Assembly (NCBI GenBank): GCA_025992895.1
Contig: DAJPGA010000001.1
Coordinates: forward strand, 1,991,001 to 2,055,000
Origin: Veillonellaceae bacterium
Lineage (GTDB): Bacteria > Bacillota > Negativicutes > Veillonellales > Dialisteraceae
Length of the DNA: 64,000 nucleotides
Direction of reading: 5' to 3'
Position numbers and translations under genes: made by a program. Under the pieces are notes generated by a model. It was not told the DNA's origin, made no database searches, and saw nothing but the letters and a program-made list of their open reading frames with translations. Below, in pieces: positions 45,423 to 53,365 of this stretch; positions within the stretch are counted from its first letter, which is position 1, and each line of letters starts with the position of its first letter.

Positions 45423-45462
45423 TAAGAAAAAGGTACGCCAAACGAGAAAGGAAGTGCTCGAT

Positions 45463-45696
45463 ATGAAATCAACGAACCTCTCATTTGTATCCGCCATCGC
45501 ATCCGCAGCCGGAAGCCTTATCATGGTTATTTCCCTGCTACCTGTTTTGCTTCTGGCAACCGCTTTTGCTGCATTCGTTACATGGTTCTGCTGCGCACTT
45601 CTACTTCCAGCAAACTACGCACTTCCCATTACTGCCCTCATAACGATGCTTGTTTTGGTTGGATCCGCCTTGTATGGTTGGTACACCACACCATAA
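45463..45696 (+). CDS. Small membrane protein, likely moron (opposite strand)
   Basis: 77 residues from ATG 45463 (GAAAGGAAG before it). Two hydrophobic segments (AAGSLIMVISLLPVLLLATAFAAFVTWFCC and ITALITMLVLVGSALYGW) with almost no charged residues. It is read against all phage genes around it and has its own promoter and terminator, as morons do. Possible roles are superinfection exclusion or host-envelope change; no family recognised. Confidence 0.7.
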   Translation: MKSTNLSFVSAIASAAGSLIMVISLLPVLLLATAFAAFVTWFCCALLLPANYALPITALITMLVLVGSALYGWYTTP

Positions 45697-45707
45697 GAAA
45701 ATGAGTA

Positions 45708-45739
45708 ATCCCCTTCTTTTTCGGAAGGGGATCTTTTTT
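45708..45739 (+). terminator. Terminator of the plus-strand moron gene
   Basis: atccccttc-tttttc-ggaaggggat then ctttttt; a strong stem of nine to ten pairs. Confidence 0.85.
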
Positions 45740-45757
45740 ATTGCTATGGATACGGTA

Positions 45758-46279
45758 TTACAGACCTAATGCGCTACGTACATCCGTCAGGAAGTCCGTG
45801 CCATCAATGGCTGCAATATAATTCAACTTGTCAATTTCGGCTTTCACCTTTCCGCCAATGGTGAGCTTCAGGTACATCGTTTCCAGTGTAAGAGAACTGT
45901 CTGTCCCGGCACCCATTTCAAATTTGCCAAGCTCCGTAGATTTCGGCATCCCTTTGACCACCAATTTTACCGGGACCACTTTCATTTCACAGGCGGCTTT
46001 ATCGTACACCTCCTGAGCGCCCCGGATATCCAACTGCTGGCCTTTGCTCGCACTGAGTTTCAAGGCGTTTTTATCTACCGTTCTAAAGCTCAGCTTAGTT
46101 TCCATGCTGGAGTAATGCCCGATGACCGGCATATCAATTTCACCGGCCACGCCAGCACCTTTCAGTGTTTCTGTCATAGCCTCCAGCTTCGGAAGTTCTA
46201 CATCGGCCACGCCGATCATATCATTACTGCCTCCGTCATATACACGGAAATTCACAAGTAGGCTGGGTAATTCTGCCAT
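45758..46279 (-). CDS. Tail tube protein (gpFII-like)
   Basis: 173 residues. P2 FII pattern: LPSLLVNFRVYDGGSNDMIGVADVELPKLEAMTETL and GEIDMPVIGHYSSMETKLSFR. It forms the inner tube inside the sheath. AAGGAGG before the ATG. Confidence 0.9.
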   Translation of the reverse strand: MAELPSLLVNFRVYDGGSNDMIGVADVELPKLEAMTETLKGAGVAGEIDMPVIGHYSSMETKLSFRTVDKNALKLSASKGQQLDIRGAQEVYDKAACEMKVVPVKLVVKGMPKSTELGKFEMGAGTDSSLTLETMYLKLTIGGKVKAEIDKLNYIAAIDGTDFLTDVRSALGL

Positions 46280-46297
46280 ATCTCTTTACCTCCTTTC

Positions 46298-47746
46298 TTA
46301 TGCAGTCATAAGAGCTGCATACTGTTCAGAATCAAATTCATAAACCACATCAATCTCACGGTTCGGAACTGGAGGGATAAAAGTCTTATGAATATGGGAA
46401 ATACCATCTACAATAGACGTAGCCGGATTATCTGCTTCACGATATTCACAGGATCCCGCCAGAATCACTCCGGCAGATACCAATCCGTTCATGCGGATGT
46501 TTTCAGAATCCACAATGGACTGGATATATCTTTTCATCATCGGCTGGTCTACGTCAGTCCAATACGTCCGGATAAACGTCTGCTGGTCCCAGTTAAACAT
46601 AGCCCTCACGCAGAAGAATCTGTCTTTCGGATCCGTATTCGTCGGGTAGCAGGCTGTATTGTTGCCCCAGAGCTTCCAGCCACCAAACAGATTGATAGCC
46701 GTTACAATGCCATTACCGTTCAGATAGTTGGCAGAAGACAGCCCCAATTCTACCGGCGTGCCGTCTTCCAGGCAAAGGCCATCCATCTGTGCGGTCTTGT
46801 TGGATGGAGATTTGTAAGGGATGTCGTCGTTTTCATAGGTCAGGAGCGCCTGTGTCGCCATGAAAATCGTAGACAGATGCAGCTTTTTCGTTCCCATAGT
46901 TGCCATAGGCCAGCAAACTACCTGATACTTGTTGGTGATATTTGCTTTATTCTTCCAGGCATATACATCCGTATACTTCTTCGCAGCCGTGGTGCTACCG
47001 TCAATAATGGCCACCGCCTTAAACAAACCGGAAACGCTGGCAGCCTTGGAAGCCATGACAGCCGCCACCTCTGCATTATCACTATAACCAGGCGCGCCAA
47101 TCATGCCGGGAACAACACCCAGCTTCGTGAAAATGGTATTGATGACTTCCATCCCTTTTTCCTTGCCGGTCTCCAGGTCAATACCACCAATGATATCCTC
47201 ATTGATTACTTTGCTAGGATCTACCTTATCATAGGAGACGGTCAGCGCTGCATCATCATAATGACTGCCGGAGGCGGACAGGGAAATGACAACGGCCCCA
47301 CTATCATCAAATGCAGCAGTGTAGTCAGTGTCTACCTGCAGCGTGGCTGCGCCATCTGAAGACTTAACAACCAATGTGTCCATAAGCACATCTTCCTTGA
47401 TGAAACCCACGTGGTCTGCAATAGTCACCTGTTCGCTTGCTACCGCCGTTTTATGTTTTGTTTTATCCAGGACATTGATAAAAATTACTGGAGATACTCC
47501 GTATAGGGAAAAGAAAGTATAAATAGCTTCTGCAATACCATATTTCCCAAAATCTGGTTTATAGCCAAATGCGGCTACCGCATCTGACATCTGATGGCAA
47601 AGTACCGGAGTGTTGGGTTCTGCCGGATCAGTTGCCAGGTGAATGGGTGCTGCCCCCACAATAACCGGCAAGCATCCCTCTGTATTGACCGCAGGTTTAA
47701 TCGCTGTGGTCTGCTCAGAAGTCTTAATACCATGATAATAGCTCAT
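46298..47746 (-). CDS. Contractile tail sheath protein (gpFI-like)
   Basis: 482 residues. Tail sheath family: SYYHGIKTSEQTTAIKPAVNTEGCLPVIVGAAP, then GIAEAIYTFFSLYG and the C-terminal NWDQQTFIRTYWTDVDQPMMKRYIQSIVDSE pattern. The sheath shows the tail is contractile (myovirus). Confidence 0.95.
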   Translation of the reverse strand: MSYYHGIKTSEQTTAIKPAVNTEGCLPVIVGAAPIHLATDPAEPNTPVLCHQMSDAVAAFGYKPDFGKYGIAEAIYTFFSLYGVSPVIFINVLDKTKHKTAVASEQVTIADHVGFIKEDVLMDTLVVKSSDGAATLQVDTDYTAAFDDSGAVVISLSASGSHYDDAALTVSYDKVDPSKVINEDIIGGIDLETGKEKGMEVINTIFTKLGVVPGMIGAPGYSDNAEVAAVMASKAASVSGLFKAVAIIDGSTTAAKKYTDVYAWKNKANITNKYQVVCWPMATMGTKKLHLSTIFMATQALLTYENDDIPYKSPSNKTAQMDGLCLEDGTPVELGLSSANYLNGNGIVTAINLFGGWKLWGNNTACYPTNTDPKDRFFCVRAMFNWDQQTFIRTYWTDVDQPMMKRYIQSIVDSENIRMNGLVSAGVILAGSCEYREADNPATSIVDGISHIHKTFIPPVPNREIDVVYEFDSEQYAALMTA

Positions 47747-48072
47747 CCGTTAATCTCCTTTCTGACAGTGATACCGTCCATATAAAATTTATTGTAAGCT
47801 GTTCCCTTTGTCTCAATCTCTGCCATGGCCGTGTTCAGCTGAGAAATGGGAATAAAAAGCCTTACCAATTTAGCTTTTTGCTCCTCTGTTACTGCATCAG
47901 AGAAAGCTGGGATGCCGCCTCTGTATACCTGGTATTGGGTAAGACCCAGTTTAGGAATATTCGGCCCAATATAAGATACAAGCACTGCAAGGCTCTCTTT
48001 CTTTTCTGCTACGGCCGCTGTTTTTGTATCCGCTGCTTTTGCTGCATTTCCTGCTGCTTTTGTATCAGCCAT
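47743..48072 (-). CDS. Phage protein of unknown function between tail genes
   Basis: 109 residues. Starts ADTKAAGNAAKAADTKTAAVAEKKESL (Ala/Lys-rich), then VSYIGPNIPKLGLTQYQVYRGGIPAF. No family recognised; conserved position before the sheath gene in P2-like tails suggests a tail protein. AAAGGAGG before the ATG. Confidence 0.7.
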   Translation of the reverse strand: MADTKAAGNAAKAADTKTAAVAEKKESLAVLVSYIGPNIPKLGLTQYQVYRGGIPAFSDAVTEEQKAKLVRLFIPISQLNTAMAEIETKGTAYNKFYMDGITVRKEING

Positions 48073-48085
48073 ATGTTATCCTCCT

Positions 48086-48550
48086 TTATTCACGCAAAAA
48101 AGGCATCCGCTGGAAATCATCCAGGTGCCCCACATAATACTCTACTTCAATATATCCACTGTAATATGGCCGGTTAGGTTCATTATCAATGCCCCATTTC
48201 AGCGGCTTTTTAAGTGGGAATTTTTTACCTACCGTTCCTGTGGTCAGCAAAATTTGCCGAATCTGTTCAATCAGATTGGCTGCGCCCAAATAGCCAGCTG
48301 CTGCTTCTTCGTCCCGGACGCAAGCTACAATCACACACTTTGCTGTACTGTTTTCCATACCATCTTCACCAGAAACCGGGCGAATCACGATATACGGAGC
48401 TGCTTCTTCGCTCCCTGGCTGCTTATCATCCAGATAATATGTATACGTAGTGATCCTCCTTGTTTTTCCAGTAGAATCCGTGTAGGTATATGCTGCCAGT
48501 TTCTCATCCAGTAAAGTTTTTAAGGCCTTAGCTAGCATAACAGCGATCAT
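48086..48550 (-). CDS. Tail completion / terminator-like protein
   Basis: 154 residues: AKALKTLLDEKLAAYTYTDSTGK, a beta-rich middle, then EYYVGHLDDFQRMPF. The size, position after the capsid-connector genes and mixed alpha/beta look fit a tail terminator (gpU/gpR-like), but no motif proves it. AAAGGGGGG before the ATG. Confidence 0.6.
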   Translation of the reverse strand: MIAVMLAKALKTLLDEKLAAYTYTDSTGKTRRITTYTYYLDDKQPGSEEAAPYIVIRPVSGEDGMENSTAKCVIVACVRDEEAAAGYLGAANLIEQIRQILLTTGTVGKKFPLKKPLKWGIDNEPNRPYYSGYIEVEYYVGHLDDFQRMPFLRE

Positions 48551-49131
48551 GGCATTCCCCCCTTTGCAATGCGGGCCAGTTGCCGGTTCAACTCTTTATT
48601 GAGCTTTTCTGCCGTGGTTTTCTCTAGTTCCTGCTGAATTTCTTCATTCTTTAGCATAGAAGGGACAGACGGCCCAAATAATTTGTAAACAGGATACTTC
48701 GTGTCCCAATTTCTCTCGAAAACACCCACACTGCTACCATCTTTTTTGCCGATAGCCATAATGAACGCTCGGTCCAGTGTTGCGCCGCCGCCATTACGCT
48801 TGACTTGGACGTGAACCTTTTTATTCCTACGCCCTTTATGCTGGACCATTTTTGGGGAAACCCTGAAATGCGCAAGAGAACTAGGATGTCCTCTACTGAC
48901 AAGTTCTGCCTTTAAACCGTCGCCGCCGGCTTTCCTGATATAAATAGTATCTCTGGCTTCGCCAACTTTTACAAAATATCTTTTATTGACTTCTCTTGCC
49001 ATTTGTGTGCGGGCGGAACGGGCAATCTTATTGACGCTCATGCTGATTGCCCATTTCGCTTTCTCCGGCGTATCTGTCAGCGTTTGGATAAGTAGGGAAG
49101 CCCCTTCACACCGCACATCAATATCAATCAT
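48547..49131 (-). CDS. Minor tail protein Z-like
   Basis: 194 residues. It matches the lambda gpZ family (PF06763): IDVRCEGASLLIQTLTDTPEKAKWAISMSVNKIARSARTQMAREVNKRY. Lambda gpZ helps join the tail to the head. ATG overlaps the previous gene's stop by four bases. Confidence 0.82.
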   Translation of the reverse strand: MIDIDVRCEGASLLIQTLTDTPEKAKWAISMSVNKIARSARTQMAREVNKRYFVKVGEARDTIYIRKAGGDGLKAELVSRGHPSSLAHFRVSPKMVQHKGRRNKKVHVQVKRNGGGATLDRAFIMAIGKKDGSSVGVFERNWDTKYPVYKLFGPSVPSMLKNEEIQQELEKTTAEKLNKELNRQLARIAKGGMP

Positions 49132-49466
49132 GTTTCATTCACCGCCCATGTGATAGTCAGTACGCCTTCATCATCCTTACAAAGGACGACCTGCCCATAT
49201 TTCCCGTCTAACCGGAAAGTATCCCCCGTTTCAGGTACATAGGGCAAGTCGGATTTCTTTACGTTGATCACGCATCCGCTTCCATACATAGCATCGGTAT
49301 ATTTGGCGGCAGCAGCGATTTCCGTCGTCAAATCGTCATTGATGACCACCTCTTGTACAATGGCTGTGCATTCCGTTCCATTCAAGTTATGCGTATCGGC
49401 AAACTCTTCCATGTTCAGGAACACATCAGAGATGTCATCATGAGCGATTGACTTGAAGCTAGCCAA
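49128..49466 (-). CDS. Head-tail connector-like protein
   Basis: 112 residues. It starts with TTG at 49466, or an internal Met; the start is unsure. DISDVFLNMEEFADTHNLNGTECTAIVQE fits the head-tail joining family of Gifsy-2/lambda gpFII type. Overlaps the decoration-protein gene. Confidence 0.65.
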   Translation of the reverse strand: MASFKSIAHDDISDVFLNMEEFADTHNLNGTECTAIVQEVVINDDLTTEIAAAAKYTDAMYGSGCVINVKKSDLPYVPETGDTFRLDGKYGQVVLCKDDEGVLTITWAVNET

Positions 49467-49785
49467 TGCGAACTACTACGGTAGCGGCATCACTGGCAGC
49501 GTCTTTCAATGCGATCCCGGCTGCCACCGTTTTCTCAGCAGATGCTGCCACAATGGCATTTTTCGTAGTGTCGTAAAAGACAGCAGCTCCAGCCTTAATA
49601 GCCCCTGTTGCTTTCGGCATTTCATAGGCTCCTGCGATCGAAACGGTACCGTAGTCCCCTTTAGGAATATCCATTTCAGCCACACCAACGCAGCTATCGA
49701 ATGGAATAATATCCAGATAGGCTACGTTACTGGTAGCCTTGTAATCAATCACGTTCCCCTTGCGGGCAAATACTGCTTTAGCCAT
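49459..49785 (-). CDS. Capsid decoration protein (DUF2190)
   Basis: 108 residues. DUF2190 pattern: VFARKGNVIDYKATSNVAYLDIIPFDSCVGVAEMDIPKG, and GAIKAGAAVFYDTTKNAIVAAS. It likely cements the capsid surface. AAGGAGG before the ATG. Confidence 0.85.
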   Translation of the reverse strand: MAKAVFARKGNVIDYKATSNVAYLDIIPFDSCVGVAEMDIPKGDYGTVSIAGAYEMPKATGAIKAGAAVFYDTTKNAIVAASAEKTVAAGIALKDAASDAATVVVRIG

Positions 49786-49805
49786 CGTTCAATTCCTCCT
49801 TTCTT

Positions 49806-51716
49806 TTATTTCCCAGCGTTCTTGTACAGGCCTTTGGTATCCAGGACGGTGACGCCATAATCCATGTAAATACGATAACGAATGCCCAGCGTATCAAAAG
49901 CGATCTGACTTTCAATCGTCGGTGTCTGCTGGCCATTCAGGTAAGTTACTTCAATGGTATCCATCAGCATCGGATCTGCTGCCATATACCATGCTGCATT
50001 GTCGATAGCATCCAGTTCGGCATCAGAAATAACCTGCATGGAATTCATCAGTGGGTTGACTACACCACTGTTGTTGCCATCCGGATCAGAAGTAGAAGTC
50101 AGCATCTGGCGAGCCTTGAATTCCAGTTCCGCTGGAACAATCAGAAATTTCGGTACGATGTTCAACATGGCTTTCCCACGAAGATTTTTCTGCTTACGCA
50201 TCGCTACACGTCCAGCATTAATAGTATCCAGGGACAGTGCACTACCAGTGGCTGCTACGTTGCCATTTTTAGTGGAGTAGTTGCCGGAAGCGGTCAGTTG
50301 CTGATATACAAGGCGGTTAATGCCACGTTTGGCAGCGGCTGCATAGAGCGCCGGGATACGGGTCAGTGCTCCCAGGTCATCATTGATGATCATCTGGCGG
50401 GTAAAGGTAAAGGAGCGGCCAAAGGTCAGCACTTTCTTCTTTGCGCTTCCCTCCGTCAGTTCATCATGCTCAAATTCGCCATTTTCTTTAACTTCCACCA
50501 GTTCACCGGCTTCAGACAGTCTGTACTGGCTGGCTTCCTTGAAATCTACATTGGAGCCCGTAGAAGTGAAATACTGGAACGTAGTCGGGGCTTCTGCATA
50601 CGCCTTTGCCATCGTTTTATTAGCTACATTGGACAGAATGCCAGGAAGTGCACCGGTCCCGGTCAGGGCGGCGCGGACCAGTTCATCATCGTCCATGCGC
50701 TGTACGTGGGCCACACCTTCGCGTTCCAGTACATCGCACATTAAAGAACGCAGACGCATAGTGCGCAGTTCATTTGCCCCTGCTGCTGGCTTATCTACCT
50801 GTACACCGGCACGCATCAAAAGCGCATCCGTTGCAGCCGCGCGGTATTTGTCGGCTTCATCTTCTTTGACCTCCAGATTTGCTGCCGGAGCACTATCTTT
50901 GGCTGCCTTCGCCAGCACCTGTGCCTGCACATCAGCCAGGCTCATTCCCTTTTCAATAAACTCATTAGGATCCACGTCAAAATGGCGGCAAAGCGCAGTA
51001 ATATTTTCGCATCTTTCCCGTTCTTCCTGGATAGCTGCACGCAGTGCTTCACCCTGATCTGCCGGCGGAACCGGATTGACCGGATTCACCGGCTTTTTCT
51101 GTTCTTCACTCATGTTCTTTTCTTCCTCCTTCGGTTTTACTACTTTTACAATACGATGGAACGCCTCTTCCTGAGCGCGTCCCACTCCTACCGTGGCATC
51201 AGCAGGTACGGATACAATAGAGATTTCCATTGCTTCCCACTTAGTGGCCACATAACAAGGTCCTTGGATAGTTCCGTTCGGGGTAGCCAGAGATACGTTT
51301 TCTTTAACTTCCGTATACTCGTTTACGACATACCCAACAGATACGCCCTTCAATGTCCCGGATTTCACCTTCTGATACACCTTCTCCGATTCTTCATCCT
51401 CATCAAAGGTAATATCTGCATAGGCCCTACCATTTTCCATCCATACCCGGTTAATTTTCCCAATAACGGCATCACGGTTATGGTTGTACAGCACACAGCC
51501 AAGCCCGTTATTAAATCGAGACACATCCAAGGCGGTTTCATCTACTTGTAGGACTTCCGGGCCAAACCAGCGTTCATACGGTTCCTCGCTGGCAAAGGAC
51601 ACTGTCATAGTCCGTTCGTTGTCCTTGTTTTCTGTAGTTCGGATTTCCCCATCTCGCTGAAACAGACCCACGGAGTCATTTGGTAATACTGTTTTTTCTT
51701 GTTCCTGCTGTTTCAT
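49806..51716 (-). CDS. Fused prohead protease and major capsid protein
   Basis: 636 residues. N-terminal protease of the U35/ClpP-like type (about 40-200) with His in LYNHNRDAVIGK and Ser in KSGTLKGVSVGYVV; a linker rich in Pro/Val (EEQKKPVNPVNPVPPADQGEAL); then an HK97-like capsid part (about 350-630, DEALVQRMDDDELVRAALTGTG-like helix; FTRQMIINDDLGALTRIPALYAAAAKRGINRLVY). Fusion proteins of this kind are known. Start at 51716 was chosen over a longer frame because GGAGG lies 11 bases before. Confidence 0.9.
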   Translation of the reverse strand: MKQQEQEKTVLPNDSVGLFQRDGEIRTTENKDNERTMTVSFASEEPYERWFGPEVLQVDETALDVSRFNNGLGCVLYNHNRDAVIGKINRVWMENGRAYADITFDEDEESEKVYQKVKSGTLKGVSVGYVVNEYTEVKENVSLATPNGTIQGPCYVATKWEAMEISIVSVPADATVGVGRAQEEAFHRIVKVVKPKEEEKNMSEEQKKPVNPVNPVPPADQGEALRAAIQEERERCENITALCRHFDVDPNEFIEKGMSLADVQAQVLAKAAKDSAPAANLEVKEDEADKYRAAATDALLMRAGVQVDKPAAGANELRTMRLRSLMCDVLEREGVAHVQRMDDDELVRAALTGTGALPGILSNVANKTMAKAYAEAPTTFQYFTSTGSNVDFKEASQYRLSEAGELVEVKENGEFEHDELTEGSAKKKVLTFGRSFTFTRQMIINDDLGALTRIPALYAAAAKRGINRLVYQQLTASGNYSTKNGNVAATGSALSLDTINAGRVAMRKQKNLRGKAMLNIVPKFLIVPAELEFKARQMLTSTSDPDGNNSGVVNPLMNSMQVISDAELDAIDNAAWYMAADPMLMDTIEVTYLNGQQTPTIESQIAFDTLGIRYRIYMDYGVTVLDTKGLYKNAGK

Positions 51717-53178
51717 CCGCAGCGCTTCCTCCTCCCTGTAACGAAATACCATACGACGTTTCCAGCTTTTTCTTGTAAGCTTCTTCCATAGCACGTTGTT
51801 CCAACACTTCTTTCCAGTCCACGCCAGACCGCGCACAGATAGTCGCCATCGTTTCCTGATTGGTTTCTAAAGCAATCTTATTAGCTGTGACTTCCTTCAC
51901 CGGATCGACCCAGTCCCACCCAGATGAATTCCAGCTATGTTTGAGATACCGTTCCTTGTGTTTCCAGAAATCCGGAATGCTTAGTGTTTTAGCGGTAACA
52001 GCTGAAATCACGACTTCTTCATACACCGTATCCAGAAAATGATCTATCAAAAAACGCTGAATGCGCTCGTATGTCCGTTTATCTTCCAGTAACCCCTGGC
52101 GAGCCGAAGAATAGGTTACCTGACTCATGTCACGACTGATTGCTTCATAGGAAAGCCCTAGCCCGGAGCCAATTAATCGAATCATAATAGACAGCATGTC
52201 CTTGGCATTAGACGCCTGACCGGCAGGAATAACGGCCTGCGCTTCATCGCCTGGCTGAAGCTCCTGAATCATTCCCGGCGTCACTGTCTTTTTGGGAATC
52301 CCTGTTTTGTGGTCAATATTATTTAACCCACGGCCAAGGCCGCCAGATGGAAGAGCCCTCTTGATAAATACACCAAAGCAGGCCAGAATCTTTTCTTTCA
52401 AGCTAATGGTATCCAGATAATCTTCTGCATCTGCAATGCGGGTAATGGCCTGAGACATGGGAGACATTTCGCGGATCTGGCTGGGGCTTTTCTTTTCCCA
52501 CAAAGCAATCACCTTATCCGCTGGAATGCGCTTGGTATCAAGCGTACTCAAACCGTCCGGTGTTTCCTGTTTAATCCAGTATGCCAGCGGTTTTCCGTAG
52601 TCGTTCACTTCAATACTACCCACTACAGACTTGCCGTTATGCCTGTAGGAAACTACGCTGTCTCCGTCTAAATCACTAACTTCCCGTGCTTGGAGCTGAA
52701 ATGGGCATTTTTCATTTCCGCCATACGTTTTGAGCAATAAAATACCGCCATCAATTTTTAGACGGCGGACAATCATATTACACATTTCATTAAAACTCTG
52801 TGTTCCTGAAATATCGCAATTTTGGGGTTTACTCCATTCCCGGAAAACATGCTCAATCTGGTTGTTCAATTCTTCGTCCCCGGTATCTGCCTGTGGGACA
52901 AAGCCGGATCCAACCACATTACGTTCAAATGCGGATAGCAGCGAATTCATGATGTCGCTGTTTCGTTCTAAATCTCGTGCCTTTCTGCGCACCATATCCC
53001 GGGACATTGCATTAAGGCGTTCTGTATTCCCTTCGATGGGCATCCAGCCGCCCTGTCTTCTATGAGTTTCGCCGGCGCTGTACGCCTGCCTGAAGGCTAT
53101 ACGCTTATATGCTTTTTCCGGACTAAAAAAGCCAATCAGCCGATCAAGCCAATTAGTCCCGGATGAAACTTCCGACAT
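51676..53178 (-). CDS. Portal protein (lambda gpB-like)
   Basis: 500 residues. Lambda portal family: SPEKAYKRIAFRQAYSAGETHRRQGGW, MSRDMVRRKARDLERNSDIM, the long middle and FLIDHFLDTVYEEVV. It forms the dodecameric DNA entry. ATG at 53178 has AGGAGGTG upstream. Overlaps the capsid-fusion gene by 41 bases. Confidence 0.93.
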   Translation of the reverse strand: MSEVSSGTNWLDRLIGFFSPEKAYKRIAFRQAYSAGETHRRQGGWMPIEGNTERLNAMSRDMVRRKARDLERNSDIMNSLLSAFERNVVGSGFVPQADTGDEELNNQIEHVFREWSKPQNCDISGTQSFNEMCNMIVRRLKIDGGILLLKTYGGNEKCPFQLQAREVSDLDGDSVVSYRHNGKSVVGSIEVNDYGKPLAYWIKQETPDGLSTLDTKRIPADKVIALWEKKSPSQIREMSPMSQAITRIADAEDYLDTISLKEKILACFGVFIKRALPSGGLGRGLNNIDHKTGIPKKTVTPGMIQELQPGDEAQAVIPAGQASNAKDMLSIMIRLIGSGLGLSYEAISRDMSQVTYSSARQGLLEDKRTYERIQRFLIDHFLDTVYEEVVISAVTAKTLSIPDFWKHKERYLKHSWNSSGWDWVDPVKEVTANKIALETNQETMATICARSGVDWKEVLEQRAMEEAYKKKLETSYGISLQGGGSAADETAGTRKNSITK

Positions 53179-53365
53179 AGCAGCCACCTCCTGTTTCCAA
53201 TGAGGCAATTTCCTGCCGGAGTGTTCGTCGTTCTTTATATAAAGCCGACAAGCTCCCTCTGGTCAGGCTACGATTTCCGATAGTGTAGGACTGTGCACCC
53301 GCCTCAATCTTTTCTATTGCCTGATTAAGCTGCGCCAGTTCAGCTTTTAAATCATCTATCAGCAT
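53153..53365 (-). CDS. Small head-completion protein (gpW-like)
   Basis: 70 residues: LIDDLKAELAQLNQAIEKIEAG, a helix, then SYTIGNRSLTRGSLSALYKERRTLRQEIASLE. The size, position between terminase and portal and helical look resemble lambda gpW. Start at 53365 overlaps the terminase stop; an ATG at 53377 is also possible. Confidence 0.72.
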   Translation of the reverse strand: MLIDDLKAELAQLNQAIEKIEAGAQSYTIGNRSLTRGSLSALYKERRTLRQEIASLETGGGCYVGSFIRD

